A DNA stretch of 60,000 bases, taken from NCBI GenBank assembly GCA_914767715.1, contig OU612065.1, positions 22,260,001 through 22,320,000 of the forward strand, written 5' to 3'. Numbering within the stretch: the first letter of the stretch is position 1; each line of letters starts with the position of its first letter. Below are positions 50,501-60,000 of this stretch, in pieces. Both the position numbers and the translations under genes were made by a program. Under the pieces are notes generated by a model. It saw only the letters and a list, made by a program, of their open reading frames with translations, made no database searches and was not told the DNA's origin. The stretch is from Membranipora membranacea. Its lineage: Eukaryota; Bryozoa; Gymnolaemata; Cheilostomatida; Membraniporidae.

Positions 50501-50960
50501 TGCAGTATGGATTCACTCATTTTACTAGTAGTCCGAAATATGTTAGAGGTAATGGAGCTGCTGAAAGAGCTGTGGAAACTGTGAAGCAAATGTTGAAGAA
50601 GGAAAAAGATCCGTACCTTGCTCTGTTGGCTTATAGATCATCACCTGTATTGGGACTTTACTCCCCGGCTGAGCTGCTTATGGGGAGGAAGTTTCGGACC
50701 ACAGTTATAGTTCATCATAGGTCCCTGAGCTACCGGATCACGCAAAGTTCAAAGAGAAGAATGATCTGTACAAGGCAAGGATGAAAGGGAACCATGATGC
50801 AAATCCTCGAGTCAGAGACCTACACCCTCTCTCGACTGGTGACAATGTCATCTTAAGAGACAATAGACTACAAGGAGTAGTTGCACAGCCCTCAAACACA
50901 ACCACAAGAAGGGTGATAGCAGACACAGAGAGTGGTGGAAAACTGATGAGAAACAGATCA
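47544..50960 (+). pseudogene. Broken gag-pol of the Ty3/gypsy element
   Basis: Visible in order: a Gag piece (47599-47943), its continuation in another frame (47969 on) with a CX2CX3HX4C zinc knuckle and a second knuckle missing a cysteine, and a protease DTGA site near 48430. Next come a reverse transcriptase that keeps only the part from HMDDVLVYG (about 48974) onward, RNase H, an integrase HHCC finger, and an integrase core with its three acidic residues (GTD, SDN, and the Glu after NGAA). Breaks are frameshifts in Gag and after the protease, a loss of the first palm motifs of reverse transcriptase near 48885, a stop at 49444-49446 in RNase H, and a frameshift near 50730. It cannot make a complete polyprotein. 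The longest intact stretch is RNase H plus integrase (49447-50784). Confidence 0.9.
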
Positions 50961-51066
50961 TGTGTGCATAGTTTTATTGCATTTCATTTATTTTATTACC
51001 TTTAAATACAGTTGAATAGCTAATTTCCTGTGTGTTCTCGTACTGTCTTAAGAGCTCGGAGGGAGA

Positions 51067-51435
51067 TGTTGTATTATCCCTATTTTGGAATTGTCAGTTC
51101 ATGTATACTGGTTGTTTATTAGAGTTGTCTTCCCAAACACATGTTCTTATTTTTAACTACCCTACAGGTAGAAAAGTTTCACTTGTTTAAAGGGTTCGCG
51201 GTATCACGGAGTTGTCCTCTCGCGATGTGTTTAAACCATGAATAACAATGTGCAATAACAATAACAATGTCACCAAAATTTGCGAGGGAGGACAACTCGC
51301 GCTTTGTTTCAACCATGATTAGTGGTCATGAGTAGACAATCGCGAATTCAAAGTCCATGAAACTTTTCTACCTGTAGGGTAGTCAAATAAAGTCACTTTT
51401 GAGCATGGTGCAAAAGCAACAACAAGCTTAGTTCA
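51067..51435 (+). repeat. 3' LTR, carrying a MITE
   Basis: 369 bp. Apart from the 220-bp insertion at 51160-51379 and its TA duplication, it aligns with the 5' LTR along its length. It is preceded by the purine tract GGAGGGAGA. Confidence 0.92.
51160..51379. mobile_element. 220-bp MITE with TA target duplication inside the 3' LTR
   Basis: Perfect 22-bp terminal inverted repeats start CCCTACAGGTAGAAAAG. TA lies at 51158-51159 and 51380-51381. The 5' LTR reads AACTAGTC at the same point, an exact empty site. There is no coding sequence; internal GGACAACTC and CATGA words are also partly inverted. TA duplication suggests Tc1/mariner-type mobilisation, but the family is not identified. Confidence 0.93.
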
Positions 51436-51440
51436 ATAAT

Positions 51441-53560
51441 AACACACATAACATCATGACAGATTTCACCAAATATCTGGCATCAAGATATGGTGGGACT
51501 ATATTCATTGATGCCACATATAACATTGACTGTGAGAACAGTATATTATTCATGGTGGCAGTGCAGACCTACTGAGGTTATGAGCCGGTGATGATGGCCA
51601 TCATCAAGGATGAGACAGCAGACACCGTAAAGACAATGTTGATTGAATCACCTGAAAGAGATATGTGACTTTTCTCCTCATTTTATCATGATGGATGACA
51701 GTGCCGCCTACCAAAGAGCAGCAAAACAGGTTTTCCCAGGTTAGTGGAATGATTCAACAATTGCTATACATTAATTTTCTGGTTTAACATATGATACCTG
51801 ATAGCCCTTGGTAGATTTTTTTTCCAAATAAGCTAAATGAAGTAAGTCCGTATAATAATGCGAGGCCAAATCTTAGTCAAATTTTGTTATCAGGGTGAAA
51901 ATGATTAAAAGAATTCAATCTCAAACAGAGTGCTTCATATAAACATACATGTACATTGCCACCTCTTTGTTTGATGTTTCTATTTTCATGGCGTTGCCAG
52001 AAAGGTGGGAAGCGTTCAACTTTCCTTTTATAAAATTAGATACTAAAGCTATCAACCTTTAAAATTTCAGATGCACAGCAGATCATCTGCCTTTTCCATG
52101 CCAAACGGAACTGGCAAACAAAGTTTAAATCAATGCTGAATGAAGAAGAGGCAGCGGAGGCATTGCAGCTTATGAGCAGGTTGGCTCTGTCGGTGCAGAA
52201 GGATGAATATGATTTAGCGATGCGGACGCTTAAGGACAGGCCCTACTTTGATAGGATACATGACTACCTTGAGTACTGGCTGCGTAAAAAATAGGTAAAC
52301 TTGAATTCTGCTGCCCATTCTAAGGGTGAGTGCAGAGACTCGCTACATTCCCTAGTTTCCCAATATTTGAGATACAATCAGTAACTACCATAGCTTTACT
52401 TAGTTCCACTAAGATTAATCTTGTCAAACTTTGTCAACTCTTTCTTGATTCCAGAAAAAGTCTTTCCAATAGGGGTTTCCATGTCAATGCTCAGTTCCTT
52501 CTTTCCTCATCATCTTGATTTTTACACGGGAGAACTAACCACAATGACGAAAACCCGTAGAAGAATCTTATTGATAGGAGTTGTCTTCTCTTTTTGACAG
52601 CTTATGAAATGGACAAGCTTTGCCCCCCTCCTTTACAAGTGTTGTTTAGACAGGCTACCCTAAAGGGTGCATTATACCTGATTTGGATGTAAATGAATTA
52701 TGCTTTCACATATTAATCAAGTCGGATATCTTTTACAGAAATGGAGTAGGGTATTCTATAATAGACCCAGAGAGCTTAATGATGTGTTGACCAACAATGG
52801 CCTTGAACGTCTAAACAGCACTGTAAAATCTGACCTAGGAATCAGCGGCAGCCACCAATCTCCATCCTTGGTGATTGTTAAGAGGATCCATAAAGATCTG
52901 TTGCCAAACAGGGAAAAAAGGTAAGCAGGCTAAACACTAACACTCAGGAAGTATATTCTCTCTCTAACCAGTACCAATAATGTGCGCAAGGCCACAAGCA
53001 GCACACAACATCATTTCTCATCATGAATTAATGTCAAGTGCGGAGGGGAGGCCTATGAGGAGAGAGCTTAAGGTCTGTCTCACCCAACTTACCACTGTGA
53101 AAAACACAGACCTGCACTGTTTGGCCTGTATCCCATGCTAGGTAAAAAGATGATCCACTTGTAAGCTGATGTCTCAAGAATATAGTATAATATGGACAGG
53201 GATCCATGCATGCAATTCTTCAACAAGGCTCAATTTTTGGTTCCAATGGGAACAAAGCTACACAAAGAGGGAGCATGTCATGTGTCAAGCGGTACAATGA
53301 TCTGGTCAAGCCAATATTCTGCAGTAGACCCTGGAACTTCATCAAAAAGGCTATGCGCAAATTGCAGACCCCACAGTCCCGGAATCTAACACTACTAACC
53401 TTGAAGCTGTATCCTGTGACTGTCCTGACTCCCAGTACCACGGAACTTGGTGTAAACATCTAATCCAGCTGGCTCTAACTACCAACACCCTTCCTGAAAC
53501 ATCATACAGCAACAACAACAACACACTAGATCTGCATGTAGAAGGTTGTTAATTATTCTC
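51441..53560 (+). pseudogene. Mutator-like (MULE) transposase with SWIM zinc finger, degenerate
   Basis: Exon-like pieces: 51464-51739 (FIDATYN, GYEPVMMAIIKDET, then HFIMMDDSA in a shifted frame), 52071-52294 (LFHAKRNWQTKF), 52739-52920 (TNNGLERLNSTVKSDLG) and about 53170-53550, with a SWIM finger CDCPDSQYHGTWCKHL near 53410. These are the ordered landmarks of MULE transposases, a DDE family with a CxH region and a SWIM finger. Splice-like junctions separate the pieces. A TGA follows the QTY motif and there is at least one frameshift, so it is inactive. The gypsy element sits just upstream and probably cut off its N-terminal part. Confidence 0.75.
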
Positions 53561-55098
53561 ATTCACGTTACCATCATATTATTTCAAATTTGACTTTAAT
53601 TTTTGATTGCTCAAGCAGTAACTTTCTCCGCCATCAGTGCTCCTAGTATGCAAATTTTGATCAAAACTGTTAAAACTCAGCCTAGTTTGTAAGTAAACAG
53701 CTTTGATTGGATTTGAAAGCATGGGTTGACATTGGCATTTCATAATATGTGTTTTGCGTATCATTACTACATGCTCATACAGATCTGGCAAATAATTATG
53801 GTTTTATGTATTTCACAGGGACAGCCTCCCTTGAGAATGACCAGGCAGTGACATCAAATATGGATAGCAAAGACTGCATGGAAAGTACTAAATTCACAAG
53901 TAAGAATTAGTCATGTGGACGTTTTCAAAATTTTTTTACTGCACCTATCATGAAAAATAACCTGATGTACCTCATAATATAATAGGGAAATAGGGAATAC
54001 TGAGTAAAAGAGATACAGATAATCGCAGCCTTTTTTCAATACATAGAGGAAGAGTTGAGAGGCAACAGAGAAAACTGCAGCCTTCAAGAATGTTCAGGAA
54101 GTGAAGATCTTTGGGGACCCAATAAAAACAAGTAAGTGTGTTTCTCTTGCTCCACTACACTTACTGTCATAAACCATGGAATTTTTTTTATATTTGCAGG
54201 CTCTGCCACAAGGAAAAAGATTCGCCCATTCATTAGGAGAAAGGACAACAAGGCACAGCGGTTCCTGCCGAAGATGCCAAAGGTAAAGCCTGACTACCAA
54301 TGAATATGTTGTTACTAGGCTGACAATATATCCATATGTATCAATGAAAAGACACTCCTTTGATAAAAAATAATATGATCAAAAATTAAAATGATGCCAG
54401 AGAGGAGAATAAATCTTGCTGAAATAGATATTTTAAGTGCCTATTATCTGCTACCTTACAGCTTGAAGAGTATACCACATCTGCTCAGTACAAGGATAGA
54501 ATTCAGGGAAAAGCAGGTCGGTGCAAACTGTTATACTTAAAGTTGAAGATATAATTTGCTGCTAAACGTACTCAACTTTTAACAAAATAAACACGTCTAA
54601 CGGGTTTACCAGGTTCTGGCATGAACATTGACATAGTATTCCTCATATCTTTATGTATTTTGACAGTTCCTAAAATGTCGCTGCCATTGCAATACAAGCT
54701 GTAGGTGAAAACTGAGGCTTGAAAGCACACATCACTATGGCAATTTGATGGAATGAGAAAATACGAATCACAAAATTTTTTTAATACGAATAAAAGGTGT
54801 TATATTTTGTGAATCCAAATTTTTGAGTGTTCACTAAAATACTATTGCTGATGTTCCAGGTGGTGACGAGGAGACAATAGGAGTTATAGAAAACTGTGCA
54901 ATCCTCAAGTCAGATGTTGACTCCATAGATGATCCGTAAAAAGAGATTTCCCCGGCAGTAAGTTTTTTATTGCATTTTCTATTTGGATATTTTGTATATG
55001 AAGTGTTACTGATGCTCATCACCCCACAAGTATAAAATATCAACAGAATAAAAATCGAACAACTCTTTCATTATTTGATAATTTGCAAGGTTGATTTA

Positions 55099-55472
55099 CC
55101 GTAATCCCTCACCTATAGATCGCGCGACTTACAAGTGAAGGCGGCTATAAGAGAGTAGCATATAGACGCGACTATCATTTGAAGCATTTTTATATTTATA
55201 TCGGACCAAAACCTATTACAGTCACCGAAGCTCAATAGCTCAGTGGTAGAGCGTACGATTTGTAAACATGAAGTTGTGAGTTCGAAACCCACTGTGGGCA
55301 GTTTTTTTCCCAAAACTACTTAGTTCATTTGTAGTGAGTGTAGTGTAGTGAGTGTCTTATAGCTGTGGGGTGTCTTATAGCTGTGGGGTGTCTTATAACT
55401 GGAGCATTTTTATTTTTTCTGAGGGGGGTGATTCAGTTATAAGTCCGGTGACTTATAGGTGAGGGATTACGG
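55099..55472. mobile_element. 374-bp MITE with tRNA-like core and internal tandem repeats
   Basis: Terminal inverted repeats CCGTAATCCCTCACCTATA are perfect over 19 bases and continue imperfectly inward. TA flanks both ends (55097-55098 and 55473-55474). Inside are a tRNA-like sequence (55229-55299) and about three copies of an 18-base repeat containing TGTCTTATAGCTGTGGGG (55350-55400). No transposase. Confidence 0.88.
55229..55299 (+). repeat. tRNA-like core inside the MITE
   Basis: A box TAGCTCAGTGGTAGAGC and B box GAGTTCGAAACCC are strong. D and T stems pair (one mismatch in the T stem). The anticodon position would read TGT (Thr), but the anticodon stem has two mismatches and the acceptor stem does not pair, so this is not a working tRNA gene. 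It is followed by a T run, as in a SINE or pol III unit. Confidence 0.7.
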
Positions 55473-57172
55473 TATTTACAATTTTTCTGAGGACTTTATC
55501 CATGTAAGCTTCTTTTGGGAATTTGAGAAGTTTGCATTAACAACTTATGGAAAGTTAAATAGAACAATATAAATTAAAGTGTAGAAAATTAAAATCATCA
55601 GATGATGTCTCATGCTAGTTGCTTCAAAACTTGACACAGGACAGCTCAAATTGGCTTATACCTCGAGACAAAGTTGATCATATAGTCGACCCTATGATTT
55701 AGTTCCAAGACCATATGCTGAAAGGGGGAAAGGGGGAAAGAGTCTGGGGGGCTCAGCCTAATATTTTCTCTTAATATGATGTTGACCATTTTTGTTATAT
55801 ACTACAACCGAGGCAATGACTACATTTCAGATTGCCTAGAGCAGTTTGGTCTATCTGGTTGTATTGGTTTTGTAAGAAAAATGAACTCAATGTGTCAGAT
55901 AGGAAATAAAAATTTTTTTCTGTTGAGGTATTTTGGCTCAATTTGACTGTTTAAGTATAAGTTGAGGTCAGGTGTAAGTACAGTTTTGTTTTGAAATTGA
56001 ATATTGTGATCTTTACAGGTTGTAGAGAGTTGCATTAACCTTACCCTTGACAGAACTAAAACAGGCTACACCAAAAAGGTAGGCGTAACTAGACATGGAT
56101 ATCTTCATAACTTTGAACCTAACACTTGCTTTAAATTTAACAAAGCAATTTTTGTAATGTCGATACATCACACCTACTCAAGTCATTGTATTTAAGTTTT
56201 TGGAAATTAAAATAAGATCAGGCAAGACACCAATTTCACAGATTGTTTAAAGCGCGCATTGCAAAAAGACTGCTCCTGCAATAAACATCAATGTGTTTTA
56301 CAGATCTGATTTCATTAACTGCTTGGAGAAAAGGATTTTCCTGTGCTTGCATGTTTGTAGTATATCAACTTATTTACTGAAACCACATTTGATATAAAAT
56401 TTGAGCAACACATGAGTTAAGTATGAGAACTTGTTATAACCATTTCTTCATATTTAAGTGTGTTGCTGTGGACTCTCCTGTATCATTGAGTACTGGTGAA
56501 GATGTCTTATTTGTGCCAAGGTACGACTCCTCTAAAGGCTCCTACCACTTACTGGTATGTTGCTTTACTACTTCTTAATTGGAATTGAGAATTGATTGAA
56601 ACGTTATGGACAGTATAGCAACAAACAGCAGCACTTAGGGTTGAGGAGGGGGAGGAAGGGGAGGGACAAGGAAAAATTTTTGATAAAATATTGCAGTTTA
56701 CCTGAGTTATCTGACTATTAGGTAAGTTAAGTGTTTTAGTATTAAGACTTAAAATACAACAACGTTTACATTTTATTTTAGGTGATCAATGTACGAGCTT
56801 GTATGATCTACTACCCTACACCCAAGAGATAACAATGAATCACTGGGTAATGTGAAAAGGTAAGTTAATATATTTATCACAGTCTGAACTCAAAACAGCA
56901 CTGAGTGATGAAGATTCAACAGAGTTACCCAATACCATTCAGAATTGAAATATTTGCATACTGCAGAACAACTTCAAGGTTTGGAGTATGATTTTGTAAT
57001 GACTTGCATTGCATCTATGAACATTACTACATCTTTTCTAGGCAATTGCTGTTGGATGATGTGAAATTTGGGGGATTCACTGTCACAAGGCAGATCCCGG
57101 GTGCCACACAGCTTGAGAATAACGCTTCAGGCATATACATAGTTCAGGTATGTATTTACTTGCAATTTCTGT

Positions 57173-57208
57173 ATAACTTTTGTTTGATATATATCAAACA
57201 AAAGTTAT
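57173..57208. other. Perfect 36-nt palindrome
   Basis: ATAACTTTTGTTTGATAT is followed directly by its exact complement. It lies just downstream of the last exon-like ORF in the nested-transposon region. Function unknown; possibly the end of a small inverted-repeat element. Confidence 0.85.
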
Positions 57209-57924
57209 GGTTCATTCAGACATCAAATATGGACAAGTTGACTGGACGATACCTGCCAGGTCTCTGCTGAGCAAATAAATTTTTCCTGTTTTTTTAAAAT
57301 ATAAATATTCCAGACTTTGTAATTTGAAGGGATATATATACATAAGCATATTAGTCGCAACACCTTAGCGGTATGATAGTGTTGAAAAGATTTAAGACAT
57401 TTAAACTGCAGGTTTGGCACCTTATGTTCTGATGCAACTCTAGTAGCCAAATTGGAAGTAGCTCGGTTTCCTTTTAAACATTTACGCGATGTACTAATTG
57501 TAACTTAACTTTTTTACTTAATTTTAAAAATTGTTTAGCTGCTCAAAAATATCTGAAAATTGATCAGCCTATCAGCCATCATGTATGTGTATAGATAATC
57601 TTTCATGTATATGGAATAGCCTTATATTTTGTTCTATACTGGCATTTGATAGCCAAATGGTACTAGGGGTTTGAACAACCATGCAAGAATGCCAATGGGG
57701 TTTGAGTCAATCACTACCGTGGCACTGATGGCCTGATATTGGATTGCAATTCCACCCCACTCAGTCCATTCCATTCAACAAATCCTACTTTATTCACCAA
57801 TGAATGTGTATCAGCGGACATTAGCTAGAGTTTAGTTTGACTACAGGTTGAGTAAATGTTGGCTAGCTATAAATTTCAAGCCTGCGCAAAACGGCAAACT
57901 TTTCCTCCTGAAATACTTGTACTA

Positions 57925-57928
<4 letters not shown>

Positions 57929-57960
<32 letters not shown>
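57929..57960. repeat. (TA)n microsatellite at the right edge of the nested insertion
   Basis: About 32 bases of TA. The sequence resuming homology with the intact CAP-ShK intron starts a few bases further on. A shorter TA run at about 46520-46545 sits near the left edge of the same insertion. Confidence 0.8.
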
Positions 57961-57965
<5 letters not shown>

Positions 57966-58973
57966 AACAACCCAAACTGATCAAGCTAACCCTAATGGAT
58001 TTTGCTGATTATTCTGGCATTCGGCTCTAGAAATTTACTGTCATTATTTCTTCCGTCATTTTTTGGACTAGCCAATGGGTTGTCTCATACAGAACTTGGA
58101 CCAATGAGGGAGAGAGAGTTCATCGCTTACACGCCGGCTACACCTAGCACTCAATTCTCCAGCCATGAATAAAACTCGGATTCACACTCGATTTTTGGCA
58201 GGGTTATTATATATTTGTATCTATTTTAGTGGAAACTATGCAGGAAAGTCGTATGCGCCATGCATAAATGGAACACGAGCCTCAATCTGCCCAGACACTG
58301 CACAAGATGGTCTTTGCGGTAGGTGTCCATGTTTAGAGTTTTTGGTAGCGAGGTCATGTCTTTATCACTTAATGATTTTGAAAATAAGAAAATAACTGCC
58401 GCCACTAACCTCTGATATATTTTGAATGTATAAATAGTTGTAGTATCTATTGTTTTTATTTTAGACTGTGGTAAGAAAACCTGTATGACTGGAGGGAAAT
58501 TGAATATTGCTACTTGTGAGTGTGAATGCAAATACAAGAGAGAATGAATTAACCAGGAAGATTGTTCAGGTAAATATGAATTATCTCTTGAGACCATTTT
58601 ATGTTTGCTAACACTAAAACAACATCAGAACAGCGTCAGAATAACATCAGAACATCATCAGAACAATAAATAGGCAAAAGGTTAAAACAGAACTAACCAC
58701 TGGTCAGGATGATTGTGAGAAAACCACAGACACAATCACAGTTTTGATATACTATTATTATATTTATATTGCTATCTATGCTGACCTATTTTTCACTTTG
58801 CACAATGCGCAACAATGATTTGGTAACTGCTGATTCCGTTTATTTTTCTAGTTGACTGCAGCAAAGCAGTAGATAAAAGTACTTGTGGACCGTCTACCAA
58901 ATGTAAAGCAAGGAATATTCAGTTGAACTACTGCCCTGTGACATGTGGGCTCTGTCCTAAAAATATCATCTAA

Positions 58974-60000
58974 CAATGCTTTAATTTGATAAGTAACTGT
59001 CATATATGTCAAATCGTCTATTGTGATCTGCAAATTCATGTAAAGTTCCATTGACTTTTTTAATGTTTGGTCTCCTTGAAATTAATACATTATACTCTGA
59101 AAAGTTTAATTATATAAATGCAAACAATAAAACTCAGAACATTTGCAAAATATAATGATGATTTAGTCACCATGTGCACCACAAAATCATTGGATCCTGC
59201 TAGCCATGCTAGTTTTGTATGTCTTGTATTCGAATAAGGTGAAATTTTTTGCTATGGACCATATGTATGACAATGACAACGTAAATATACTGTTTGGTTG
59301 ACCCTCATGGCACTAAAAGCCTCTTCATATGGACTCAGTACATATTGTGCAGATTAATGGCAGCAGGTCGGTGCAGCCAATTTTGGTATGGGTATTAACA
59401 CTGTGACAACTACCTAATTCATATGACTCTTTCATATATGAAGCTGGGTTTGATGCTGACATTACCGCTGCCCATTTCTACCATGACCTGTTTTAGAAGA
59501 TTAACAACAAGCTGCCTAAAATTTAACTATGTATTTCTTAAATAATGGAGCAACTGCCTAAAACACAGGAGGTATAACTAACACGTGGCTGCTTAAAAAT
59601 ATGTGTTTCTTGAATAATAAGAGCATTCGTAAAACATCATGATGATAAAGTTACAGCGCATCATAATAATAGACTTATCAATACCATATTGTATTAACTT
59701 CAAAAATGGCTAATTACTTCTATAACTACTACTACTACTTTGATATATCAAGACTACACAACCCATAAGTCTTCAGCGAGAAACCACGAGACCAGCGGTG
59801 TTTCGAGGCCTAGTTCAGCCTTATCATGGCCGCCCCCGTCAACATAAAGCCACACCTACATGTTGGATGTCAAAGGATGGTGAAGACATTGTCATACCCC
59901 TACATGTTAAAAGAAATTGCGCCCTTAACCGTAATTACTTCTCTGATCTCTGGAAAGGAGCCCAAGTTGGCCCTGTCCCAACTAGCCATGTACCAGGTTT
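58974..60000. other. 3' flank of CAP-ShK unit 3 and window end
   Basis: From 59040 to about 59330 it is colinear with 26755-27030 downstream of the intact CAP-ShK gene, including the poly(A) signal at 59127-59132. The rest, to 60000, shows no gene or element that I can support. Confidence 0.6.

Larger units (their letters stand above)
47273..51435 (+). mobile_element. Ty3/gypsy LTR retrotransposon, defective, with LTRs and target duplication
   Basis: Full-length insertion with LTRs at both ends and the 5-bp target duplication ATAAT at 47268-47272 and 51436-51440. The LTRs start TG and end CA. A primer-binding-site position (TGGTGGCAGCGG) follows the 5' LTR, and a purine tract (GGAGGGAGA) precedes the 3' LTR. 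Gag and pol remains lie between in Ty3/gypsy order. The shared LTR parts differ at about 4 of 147 positions, so the insertion is moderately recent. It lies in the swollen intron of CAP unit 3. Confidence 0.95.
53821..57148 (+). other. Series of short exon-like ORFs downstream of the MULE
   Basis: Short open stretches bounded by AG and GT sites: about 53820-53899, 54044-54130, 54200-54281, 54462-54515, 54860-54939, 56020-56077, 56457-56519 and 57042-57147. They may be C-terminal exons of the same transposon gene or a second transposon-carried ORF. I do not recognise a domain, and not all phases could be joined. Intervals between them show nothing else apart from the MITE at 55099. Confidence 0.35.
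45745..58973 (+). pseudogene. CAP-ShK duplicate, unit 3 (exons 4-8, split by nested transposons)
   Basis: Segments equal to the intact gene are part of exon 4 (about 45751-45807), exon 5 (46249-46402, with GHYTTVVW and YVCNYAPA), exon 6 (58230-58318), exon 7 (58465-58569) and exon 8 (58852-58973, six-cysteine ShK ending TAA). Splice sites of exons 5-8 are intact and in phase. Exon 4 lacks its first third with no usable acceptor, exons 1-3 are absent upstream, and exon 7 has TGA where the intact gene has a His codon after KYKRE. The intron after exon 5, about 0.6 kb in the intact gene, is 11.8 kb here because of insertions between about 46540 and 57960. A transcript from this copy could not give a full protein. 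Confidence 0.85.

Noticed and set aside
55229-55299. Functional tRNA-Thr gene
   Set aside because: A and B boxes are good, but the acceptor stem does not pair, the anticodon stem has two mismatches, and it is embedded in a MITE.
1-60000. Bacterial-type features (operons, CRISPR arrays, ribosome binding sites, prophage)
   Set aside because: Intron-containing animal genes and retrotransposons dominate. No direct-repeat array with regular spacers was seen, and tandem repeats here are minisatellites or microsatellites.

Overview
The window is animal nuclear DNA: AT-rich, with multi-exon genes, GT-AG introns of about 100 bp to several kb, Ty3/gypsy, hAT-, Mutator- and LINE-type repeats and tRNA-derived short repeats. 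The gene set (sidekick, KEAP1, a HSD17B12-type reductase, a CAP-ShK secreted protein) fits a bilaterian invertebrate. Repeat style suggests a marine, possibly deuterostome species, but the sequence alone does not fix the species.

Layout. (1) 1-17514, minus strand: the 5' three quarters of a sidekick cell-adhesion gene (28 exons traced; signal peptide, six Ig domains, FN3-1 to FN3-11); its 3' end lies beyond base 1. (2) 17515-21395: spacer with a 415-bp non-autonomous hAT element carrying a tRNA-like core. (3) 21396-26327, plus: an intact eight-exon gene for a secreted CAP protein with a C-terminal ShK domain (292 aa). (4) 27245-31078: a decayed copy of the same locus that keeps only exon 3, with a stop. 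(5) 33662-36057, minus: a complete four-exon HSD17B12-like short-chain dehydrogenase (332 aa). (6) 37827-44394, minus: a KEAP1 homologue (BTB-BACK-Kelch) in which one exon, at the junction of Kelch blades 4 and 5, cannot be found. (7) 45745-58973, plus: a further CAP-ShK fragment (part of exon 4, exons 5-8, one stop). One of its introns is swollen to 11.8 kb by nested transposons: a 4.16-kb Ty3/gypsy element with LTRs and 5-bp target duplication, a degenerate Mutator-like (MULE plus SWIM) transposase, and two MITEs.

The host genes do not form one pathway. KEAP1 is an oxidative-stress sensor, HSD17B12-type enzymes act in ER lipid or steroid reduction, and sidekick and CAP-ShK proteins are extracellular or membrane proteins.

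The most interesting structure is the CAP array. Fragment 4 ends in intron 3 and fragment 7 resumes inside exon 4, so the two may be halves of one duplicate separated by the roughly 14.7-kb block that holds the HSD17B12-like and KEAP1 genes. Other points of interest are the missing KEAP1 exon and its altered sensor cysteines, tRNA-like modules inside inverted-repeat elements, and a 24-bp tandem duplication covering a sidekick splice donor.
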